Position numbers and translations under genes: made by a program
Source: Chitinophagaceae bacterium
GTDB lineage: Bacteria; Bacteroidota; Bacteroidia; Chitinophagales; Chitinophagaceae
NCBI GenBank assembly: GCA_947463755.1
Contig: CANHUK010000171.1
Coordinates: forward strand, 1-5,143
Direction: 5' to 3'
Length of the DNA: 5,143 nucleotides
Shown here: one piece after another, positions 1 through 5,143 of the stretch
How positions within the stretch are numbered: position 1 is the first letter of the stretch
Layout: each line of letters starts with the position of its first letter
The notes under the pieces: generated by a model
The model's database searches: none
What the model saw: only the letters and a program-made list of their open reading frames with translations
What the model was told of the DNA's origin: nothing

Positions 1-3000
1 CTCTATCTCCCGGGCATGGGCGGCAACCTGAAGATCGGGATCATCACCCCATCGGGCAGTAGATGGCTGACCGGTTCGGATTCGATCCGTACGATCTATC
101 GGGCGGGATCCATGTTATATGACATCTCGGATCGGCTGCTCGGTTCCGGAAGGATAGGTCTGCAGGCCATGGCCACCTTCGATCATGAAGGCTTCATCCT
201 CAAATGCGAGACCCGGAACATTCCGGCAGGTATGCGACTCGTCATGGCCTACGGCGGGGTGTCAGGCCGAAAGTTCTCCCGCGACGGAGATGTCGGCGCA
301 GATCCCGAATCTTCTTTCGACCTCAAACCCGAATATTGTCGCAACAACCGCATCGCTATCGGACCGGAAGGGTTCAGCATTCGGTATGATAGTCTGCGAC
401 CACCCTTGGAGGGTGTCTTCCCGTCGATGTTTCGGTTATCTGTAGGAGATGCCGATCATCAGTTGGATCCTGTCCGTCTCCTGGAAGCCAAGCCGAGTGC
501 CGCACCCCTGCTGCGGGCAGAAGCTGCATTGAGTTCCTGCGATCGATTTTATATTCATATTTATCCGGCTGGCGGTGAATTAAAAGGGACAGATAAGAAC
601 TCACGGTCGCGGCTACCTGAAATCTTCGCAGAGGCCGAACGGGAGCGGGTTCGACGCGCCGGACAGGTCGTGTTGAAGACACCGGATCCGCACATCAATG
701 CGCTGGGTCCCGCACTCTCCATCGCGGCTGATGCGGTATGGGAGCATCCATCTTTCATGCATGGTGCCGTCGCCTGGCGGATGCGCCTCAACGGATGGCG
801 CGGCGCCTATGTGGCCGATGTCCTGGGTTGGCACGACCGCGCGCGCGCGCATCTGGCCGGATACGTGAGATCTCAGGTGAAGTCGCCACTCACCGCACCT
901 GTCGTCATGGACACCGCTCTGCACCTGGCCCGCCACCTCGAAAAACTCGGCACCGGTCCGTTCAGCGCCGGGTACATCTCCCGAAATCCGGGAGGCGATC
1001 TGCGCGCCCATCATTACGACATGAACCTGGTGTTCTTCGATCAGATGCTCGACCATTTTCTGTGGACGGGCGATACGGCCTGGCTCAAGGAAATGTGGCC
1101 GGTCATCGATCTGCACCTGGCCTGGGAGAAACGAAATTTCGATGCGGATGGCGATGGGCTCTACGATGCTTATGCCGCCATCTGGGCCAGTGATGCGCTG
1201 CAGTACAGCGGGGGCGCCGTGACGCACAGTTCCGCCTACATGTACCGGGCACACCGGACGATGGAAGGGCTTGCCCGAATACTCGGAAAGGATCCCCTGC
1301 CATACCGTACGGAGGCCGACCACATCAAAAAGGCAGCGGACAGCCTGCTCTGGCTGCCCGTGCGTGGGCGACATGCCGAATTCCGCGATGCCCTTGGTCG
1401 GAAACTGGCCCATGAGCAACCCGGATTGTGGACCATCTACCACGCCATTGACGCCGCCCTGGCGGATCGCTTCCAGGCCTGGCAGTCGCTCGAATACATC
1501 GACCGCGAGATACCGCACATCCCCATCCGCGCCGCCGGACTTGCAGACACCTCGCTCTACACGCTGTCCACCACCAATTGGCAACCCTACACCTGGTCGC
1601 TCAACAACGTTGCCCTTTCCGAACTCATGCATACCACCCTCGCCTACTGGCAGGGAGGACGTCCCGAGGCCGCCTGGCGCCTCTGGAAAAGCACGCTGAT
1701 GGAGAGCATGTACCTCGGTGCCAGTCCGGGAAACTTGCAACAGCTGACCTTTTATGATGCGATCCGCGGAGAACTTTACCGCGACTTCGCAGACGGCATC
1801 GGTATGACCGGCCGTTCACTTACCGAGGGTTTATTCGGCATCCGTCCCGATCGGATGTCGGGCCGGGTCCTGATCAGGCCGGGATTCCCCGCTGCGTGGG
1901 ATAGTGCAAGGCTTAAAACCCCGGATCTCCATTACGCTTTCTTGCGACGCGGAGATCTGGATCAATATGATCTTTCCGGATCGCTGTTCGAAGGGGTCAG
2001 TGTCGAGTGCAGACTGCGCGCTCGACTCGACCAGGTGGCATCGGTGCGTGTCAATGGAAGGCCTGTCGCCTGGCGCATCGATCCCGACGCCGTGGGAGAT
2101 CCGCAGGTGGTGATCGAACTCCCGCCTGCACAGACACATCGCCTCGAAGTCCGCTGGAGCGGACAACCCATCCGCCGGCCGGAGTATGCGGACCGTCTGA
2201 CCGTTGGTGAGATCCGGCCCATTCGTCTCAACAAGCTCGAGGTCACCGGTGTACGCGATGTGCATGGGATGATCACGAATCATGCGAAAAAAGATTTCGG
2301 TTATGCATTAACGTTATCTAAGCCCGGATGGAAAACTTCGTTTATGCATCTCCGTCAGGGCGCTATGCGATGGTGGGCACCCATCACGGTGGAGTACCTA
2401 GATCAAAAGCCTCCCGCACCTCCATCTAAAGTCCGCGGCAGACTCGAAATGATAGATATCTCCAGACATCACAACGCCCAGGTACGAAAGGTCTTCGACC
2501 AGCAATACCTCAGTCCCCGCCAGACCGTACCAACCCTGCAACTCCCGACACAGGGCATCGGCAACTGGGCCTACCCGTTGGTTCATCCCGTCATCGATGA
2601 CCGGGGATTACGCACCGCATCGGTGGATGGGGTCTTCCACATCGGTGACAGTCTGCGCTTCCTGCATCCGCTCGACAGCAATGCACAGGACATCGTCTTC
2701 ACCTCGATGTGGGATAACTATCCCGACGCTGTGACCATTCCCCTGCAGGGCAGTGCAAGGTCGGCACATCTGTTGATGGCCGGAACCACCAATCCGATGC
2801 AGAGCCGCTTCCTCAATGGATTGGTCGAAGTGCATTACTCCGACGGGTCCGTTGACCGCCTTGAGCTGCGCAATCCACAGAACTGGTGGCCGATCGAACA
2901 GGATCTGCATGATGACGGATACGCATTCACCATCGATGCGCCTCGCCCGCTGAGGATTGCCCTGGCCATGGGTAAATCCATCCCGCGGGGATATCGCTAT

Positions 3001-3159
3001 GGATCAATCAAGGGCTTCTCAAATTTTGCAGTAGAAGGCGGTGCCGCCACCGTCCTGAAGATGCCGCTGGATCCCGCCCGCACCCTCGATCGGCTGGTGC
3101 TGCACAGCATCGCCAATGATGTCGTGATCGGACTGATAGCCCTCACCCTTGAGCGTTGA
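1..3159 (+). CDS. DUF4450 domain protein, probable (alpha/alpha)6-toroid glycosidase-like enzyme; 5' end missing
   Basis: Residues are numbered from the codon at base 1. The frame is open to the left edge and reads LYLPGMGGNLKIGI, a stretch that is internal in DUF4450 relatives as I recall them, so the ATG at base 16 is probably not the start; 1052 residues are visible. Residues about 1-160 look like an N-terminal beta-rich domain (SRDGDVGADPESSF). Residues about 230-620 form the conserved core expected of an alpha/alpha toroid: HHYDMN (337-342), a DADGDG loop (381-386), WASDALQYSGG (395-405) and NWQPYTWSLNN (526-536). A proline-rich hinge (about 803-810) precedes a C-terminal beta-rich region containing NWWPIEQD (961-968). 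Family membership is by recognition. Activity is unproven: acidic residues D340, E376, D398 and E472 are only candidates for catalysis. The GH28 gene downstream suggests a pectic substrate and export, but any signal peptide lies outside the window. The long open frame on the opposite strand (613-1740) is a shadow of this gene. Confidence 0.85.
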   Translation, partial: LYLPGMGGNLKIGIITPSGSRWLTGSDSIRTIYRAGSMLYDISDRLLGSGRIGLQAMATFDHEGFILKCETRNIPAGMRLVMAYGGVSGRKFSRDGDVGADPESSFDLKPEYCRNNRIAIGPEGFSIRYDSLRPPLEGVFPSMFRLSVGDADHQLDPVRLLEAKPSAAPLLRAEAALSSCDRFYIHIYPAGGELKGTDKNSRSRLPEIFAEAERERVRRAGQVVLKTPDPHINALGPALSIAADAVWEHPSFMHGAVAWRMRLNGWRGAYVADVLGWHDRARAHLAGYVRSQVKSPLTAPVVMDTALHLARHLEKLGTGPFSAGYISRNPGGDLRAHHYDMNLVFFDQMLDHFLWTGDTAWLKEMWPVIDLHLAWEKRNFDADGDGLYDAYAAIWASDALQYSGGAVTHSSAYMYRAHRTMEGLARILGKDPLPYRTEADHIKKAADSLLWLPVRGRHAEFRDALGRKLAHEQPGLWTIYHAIDAALADRFQAWQSLEYIDREIPHIPIRAAGLADTSLYTLSTTNWQPYTWSLNNVALSELMHTTLAYWQGGRPEAAWRLWKSTLMESMYLGASPGNLQQLTFYDAIRGELYRDFADGIGMTGRSLTEGLFGIRPDRMSGRVLIRPGFPAAWDSARLKTPDLHYAFLRRGDLDQYDLSGSLFEGVSVECRLRARLDQVASVRVNGRPVAWRIDPDAVGDPQVVIELPPAQTHRLEVRWSGQPIRRPEYADRLTVGEIRPIRLNKLEVTGVRDVHGMITNHAKKDFGYALTLSKPGWKTSFMHLRQGAMRWWAPITVEYLDQKPPAPPSKVRGRLEMIDISRHHNAQVRKVFDQQYLSPRQTVPTLQLPTQGIGNWAYPLVHPVIDDRGLRTASVDGVFHIGDSLRFLHPLDSNAQDIVFTSMWDNYPDAVTIPLQGSARSAHLLMAGTTNPMQSRFLNGLVEVHYSDGSVDRLELRNPQNWWPIEQDLHDDGYAFTIDAPRPLRIALAMGKSIPRGYRYGSIKGFSNFAVEGGAATVLKMPLDPARTLDRLVLHSIANDVVIGLIALTLER

Positions 3160-3185
3160 AGCAGTAAGCAAAAAGATAAAATTTG
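3156..3185 (+). promoter_or_regulatory. possible Bacteroidota-type promoter for the DUF1801-VOC pair
   Basis: A TTG at 3156-3158 is followed after 19 bases by AAAATTTG at 3178-3185. This is one mismatch from the Bacteroidota -7 element TAnnTTTG, with spacing in the range reported for the -33 TTG element. It would place a start of transcription shortly before the ATG at 3215 and lets the two small genes be expressed apart from the upstream gene. The short motif and AT-rich surroundings make a chance match quite likely. Confidence 0.22.
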
Positions 3186-3214
3186 ATAGTAAACTGGAAT
3201 GGAAAGCCTGGCAG

Positions 3215-3607
3215 ATGAATAAAGAAGTCGAAAAATATAACAACAGTCAGCTTCCGGCGGATCAAGAAATCTGTGATCTGCTGGCCAGTATAATCGACAA
3301 GCAGTTGCCTAATGCTGAAAATAAGATCTGGCATGCCCATCCGGTTTGGTTCTTGGACGGTAATCCGATCGTTGGTTACAGCAAACAGAAAAAAGGAATA
3401 CGGCTGATGTTCTGGAGCGGTGCTGACTTTGAAGAAGCGAGCCTGAATGTATTGGGGAATAAATTTAAGGACGCATCTGTTTTCTATAACAGTGTATTAG
3501 ATATTGATACTACAGCATTGATTCGATGGTTGGATAAAGCTGAGAAGATACAGTGGGATTACAAGAACATCGTCAAACGTAAGGGAGTCCTGGAAAAATT
3601 AACATAG
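3215..3607 (+). CDS. DUF1801 domain protein (YdhG/YjbR/CyaY-like fold)
   Basis: This is a 130-residue protein without signal peptide or membrane segment, so probably cytosolic. It begins MNKEVEKYNN and carries hallmarks of Bacteroidota DUF1801 proteins: an N-terminal helix ending in LLASIIDKQLPNAENKIWHA (residues 22-41), the strand HPVWFLDGNPIVGYS (42-56), RLMFWSG (63-69) and a C-terminal WDYKNIVKRKGVLEKL segment (114-129). Some members of this fold are annotated as iron chaperones by distant likeness to CyaY/frataxin, but a biochemical role is not established and nothing here proves iron binding. I chose ATG 3215 because relatives start at MNKEV. The same frame stays open back to a TTG at 3149 that would overlap the DUF4450 stop and add 22 lysine-rich residues; I consider that start unlikely. 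The VOC gene follows 6 bp downstream, so the two are probably co-transcribed. Confidence 0.85.
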   Translation: MNKEVEKYNNSQLPADQEICDLLASIIDKQLPNAENKIWHAHPVWFLDGNPIVGYSKQKKGIRLMFWSGADFEEASLNVLGNKFKDASVFYNSVLDIDTTALIRWLDKAEKIQWDYKNIVKRKGVLEKLT

Positions 3608-3613
3608 CAAAAT

Positions 3614-4054
3614 ATGGCATCTATCAATCCTTACATTCATTTCAATGGGAATGCTGAAGAAGCCTTCACATTCTATAAGTCAGTCTTTGGTGGTGAATTT
3701 AATTCGATCGTACGTTTCAAGGACATGAATTTCGAAGGCAGTCCTGACATTGGACAAGAAGGTCAAAAGATCATGCACATTGCGTTACCGATCGGGAATA
3801 ACAGTATGTTATTGGGAAGCGATACGCCGGCGATGCTGGGAAAGCATAATGAAATGGAAACCCGAAGCAAGATCTATATGAAAGCCGACAGTGTAGAAGA
3901 GGCCGATCAAATGTTCAATGGGCTGTCAACGGACGGACAAATTGAAATGCCCATTCAGCACAGCCCATGGGGCACATATTTTGGCATGTTCCGGGATAAG
4001 TTCGGAATAGAATGGATGGTGGATGCTGACCTGACCCACAAACCACAACCTTAG
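3614..4054 (+). CDS. PhnB-like VOC superfamily protein (glyoxalase/bleomycin-resistance fold)
   Basis: This is a 146-residue cytosolic protein of usual length for single-chain PhnB/YjdN-type VOC proteins. Two beta-alpha-beta-beta-beta modules are visible. The first opens with INPYIHFNGNAEEAFTFYKS (residues 4-23) followed by VFGGEF; the second spans about residues 83-138 and ends in the family signature PWGTYFGMFRDKFGIEWMV (118-136). H9, H55 and E133 lie where VOC proteins often place metal ligands, but which of them bind metal cannot be decided here. Relatives are often misnamed 3-demethylubiquinone 3-methyltransferase; no reaction is proven for this branch. The ATG at 3614 comes 6 bp after the DUF1801 stop and has no clear Shine-Dalgarno sequence, only an A-rich leader as is common in Bacteroidota. 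Pairing with DUF1801 recurs, from general knowledge, in small Bacteroidota clusters of resistance or detoxification-like genes. No link to pectin breakdown is apparent. Confidence 0.88.
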   Translation: MASINPYIHFNGNAEEAFTFYKSVFGGEFNSIVRFKDMNFEGSPDIGQEGQKIMHIALPIGNNSMLLGSDTPAMLGKHNEMETRSKIYMKADSVEEADQMFNGLSTDGQIEMPIQHSPWGTYFGMFRDKFGIEWMVDADLTHKPQP

Positions 4055-4087
4055 TTTTCGGATCCATTGCTGTAGTGTCGGTTAACG

Positions 4088-4095
4088 AAAAGGAA
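4088..4095 (+). promoter_or_regulatory. possible ribosome binding site for the GH28 gene
   Basis: AAAAGGAA lies 13 bases before the ATG at 4109 and 19 bases before the second ATG at 4115. The spacing is long for a classical Shine-Dalgarno site, so it does not decide strongly, but it favours 4109. The 54-base gap before the gene contains no recognisable TAnnTTTG promoter element, so the GH28 gene may be read from upstream. Confidence 0.3.
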
Positions 4096-4108
4096 TCTAC
4101 AAATAACT

Positions 4109-4168
4109 ATGAATATGAAGCTTCTTCATTGTTTGATGTGTCTGCTGATGGCGTTTCCTGCCTTTGCA
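4109..4168 (+). other. signal peptide of the GH28 protein
   Basis: The first 20 residues have a lysine at position 4, a hydrophobic core rich in L and M, and a PAFA site ending at residue 20, followed by Q21. This is a good type I signal peptidase site (A-x-A) and indicates export to the periplasm or beyond. C8 and C11 sit inside the hydrophobic core and do not form a convincing lipobox, so a lipoprotein is less likely. The second ATG (residue 3) would give an equally functional signal. Confidence 0.75.
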
Positions 4169-5143
4169 CAAACTACTTCCAAAACCCAGCCCCCCGCCTG
4201 GATCAGCAAGGTCGGCGCCCGTCTGAGGCCATCTGCTACTCGCATCATGTATGTCAACGACCAGGGGGCCAAACCTGACAGTACGTTCAACAGCACCCGT
4301 GCCATCCAGCAAACGATCGATCGCTGCGCGAAGGCCGGCGGCGGGGTCGTCGCCTTCAAGCCGGGCGTCTATCTCTCCGGTGCCCTATTCCTGCGTGATA
4401 ACGTCGAACTTCGATTGGACGCGGGCGTTACCCTCCTCGGCTCCCAGGATTTCGCTGACTATCCCGACACGTCCACCCGCATCGCCGGCATCGAAATGGT
4501 CTGGCCTTCTGCACTGATCAATGCCATCGGCGTGAAAAAGGCCGCTGTCACTGGCAAAGGGATCGTTGACGCCCGCGGAAAGTTCTGCTGGGATAAGTAC
4601 TGGACCATGCGCAAAGACTATGATAAACGTGGCCTGCGCTGGATCGTGGACTATGATGCCAAGCGTGTCCGAACGCTTGTGATACAGTCATCCGAAGATG
4701 TGACGGTACGAGACCTGACCTTCCGTAATGCCGGCTTTTGGACGGTGCAGGTGCTGTATTCGAAGCATGTTACCGTGGCCGGCGTGGTGATCCGCAACAA
4801 CGAAGGCGGTACCGGTCCCAGTACGGATGGCATTGATATCGATTCGTCGAGCTGGTGTCTGGTGGAAGATTGCGACATCGACTGCAACGATGATAATTTC
4901 TGTCTGAAGGCCGGCCGCGACTGGGATGGCCTTCGCGTCAATCGACCAACGGAATACGTCGTCATCCGCCGGAGCATCGCCCGACGCGGTGCAGGACTGG
5001 TCACCCTCGGCAGTGAGACCTCCGGCGGGATCCGTCATATCTATTGCAGTGACCTCACGGCCAAACACACGGACAATGGACTGCGCATCAAATCAGGGGT
5101 TACACGAGGCGGGGTGATCGATGATATTCACTTCGTAGATTCA
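4109..5143 (+). CDS. GH28 family glycoside hydrolase (polygalacturonase/rhamnogalacturonase-like), 3' end missing
   Basis: The frame is open for 345 codons to the right edge with no stop, so the C-terminus lies outside the window. After a 20-residue signal peptide comes the N-terminal part of a right-handed beta-helix (about residues 45-115) with the NDQGAKPD motif typical of pectin-active helix enzymes. GH28 hydrolyses galacturonosyl linkages in polygalacturonan or rhamnogalacturonan with inversion. Active-site landmarks are STDG with D240 (canonical NTD), CNDDN with D261 and D262 (canonical DD), and RIK at 326-328. The canonical GHG is GAG here (294-296), followed by LGSETSGG (300-307), so the usual histidine is replaced by A295. 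RPTE (279-282) and TRGG (332-335) fit a bacterial GH28 subgroup common in pectin loci, possibly acting on rhamnogalacturonan or in exo mode. Exact substrate cannot be read from sequence. Codon use matches the DUF4450 gene rather than the two small genes between them, supporting one original locus. Confidence 0.92.
   Translation, partial: MNMKLLHCLMCLLMAFPAFAQTTSKTQPPAWISKVGARLRPSATRIMYVNDQGAKPDSTFNSTRAIQQTIDRCAKAGGGVVAFKPGVYLSGALFLRDNVELRLDAGVTLLGSQDFADYPDTSTRIAGIEMVWPSALINAIGVKKAAVTGKGIVDARGKFCWDKYWTMRKDYDKRGLRWIVDYDAKRVRTLVIQSSEDVTVRDLTFRNAGFWTVQVLYSKHVTVAGVVIRNNEGGTGPSTDGIDIDSSSWCLVEDCDIDCNDDNFCLKAGRDWDGLRVNRPTEYVVIRRSIARRGAGLVTLGSETSGGIRHIYCSDLTAKHTDNGLRIKSGVTRGGVIDDIHFVDS

Larger units (their letters stand above)
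3160..4108 (+). other. AT-rich two-gene block inserted between glycan-degradation genes
   Basis: Base composition changes sharply just after the DUF4450 stop codon and again near the start of the GH28 gene. Codons here are rich in AAA, GAA, ATT, AAT and TTA, whereas both flanking genes favour GGC, GCC, CTG, ATC and CGC. The block holds the DUF1801 and VOC genes and nothing recognisable as an integrase, transposase or terminal repeat. Separate origin from the flanks is inferred from composition and from the mismatch of gene functions. An alternative is that the composition simply reflects ordinary housekeeping genes of the same genome. Confidence 0.5.

Noticed and set aside
16..18. ATG as the true start of the DUF4450 protein
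   Set aside because: The frame continues to the left edge, the residues before the ATG (LYLPG) fit the family, and no leader or signal peptide follows the ATG.
838..850. Alternating GC tract in the DUF4450 gene
   Set aside because: It encodes a conserved-looking RARAH segment in frame and is too short to suggest a slippage or structural element.
613..1740. 375-codon open frame on the minus strand
   Set aside because: It lies entirely inside the DUF4450 gene on the opposite strand, its translation resembles no family I know, and it is explained by GC-rich codon structure of the real gene.
1831..2283. 150-codon open frame on the minus strand
   Set aside because: Antisense shadow of the DUF4450 gene with no recognisable motif.
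4055..4091. Inverted repeat TTTTCG / CGAAAA possibly acting as a terminator after the VOC gene
   Set aside because: Only 6 paired bases, AT-rich, with a loop of 25 bases and no T-run after the second arm; such a pair is expected by chance.
4075..4278. 67-codon open frame on the + strand overlapping the GH28 start
   Set aside because: It is in a different frame from the well-supported GH28 signal peptide and N-terminal domain, and has no family features.
4688..5068. 126-codon open frame on the minus strand
   Set aside because: It overlaps the conserved GH28 active-site region in antisense, so it is a shadow.

Overview
The window looks like part of a pectin-degradation (polysaccharide utilisation type) locus from a Bacteroidota bacterium with a fairly GC-rich genome. 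This rests on a DUF4450 protein, which I associate mainly with Bacteroidota glycan loci; a GH28 enzyme of the bacterial 'GSETSGG' type; DUF1801 and PhnB-like VOC proteins that read like Chitinophagaceae/Sphingobacteria homologues; and A-rich gene starts with weak Shine-Dalgarno signals. Genus-level placement is not possible from the sequence alone. No SusC/SusD pair or regulator lies in the window, so 'PUL' is inference.

Layout, all on the + strand. (1) 1-3159: a very large DUF4450 protein. It is open at the left edge and lacks its N-terminus, because the reading frame continues upstream of the first in-window ATG. (2) 3160-4108: a visibly AT-richer block with two small genes 6 bp apart, a DUF1801 (YdhG/CyaY-like) protein at 3215-3607 and a PhnB-like VOC protein at 3614-4054. 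(3) 4109-5143: a GH28 glycosidase with a signal peptide. It is cut off by the right edge, with 345 codons visible and no stop.

The two outer genes fit together as secreted or periplasmic enzymes acting on pectic polysaccharide. GH28 would hydrolyse galacturonic-acid-containing backbone (polygalacturonan or rhamnogalacturonan), and the DUF4450 protein is a probable (alpha/alpha)6-toroid glycosidase-like protein of unproven activity. The two middle genes encode small, apparently cytosolic proteins with no obvious role in glycan breakdown. Their base composition differs from both flanks, which suggests a small cassette inserted between two genes of the locus.

I found no RNA genes, insertion sequences, CRISPR arrays or convincing terminators, and no gap over 300 bases without a gene. 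I see no clearly new multi-gene system. The points most worth checking are the unexplained biochemistry of the DUF4450 protein, the inserted AT-rich gene pair, and the GH28 enzyme's alanine in place of the usual active-site histidine.
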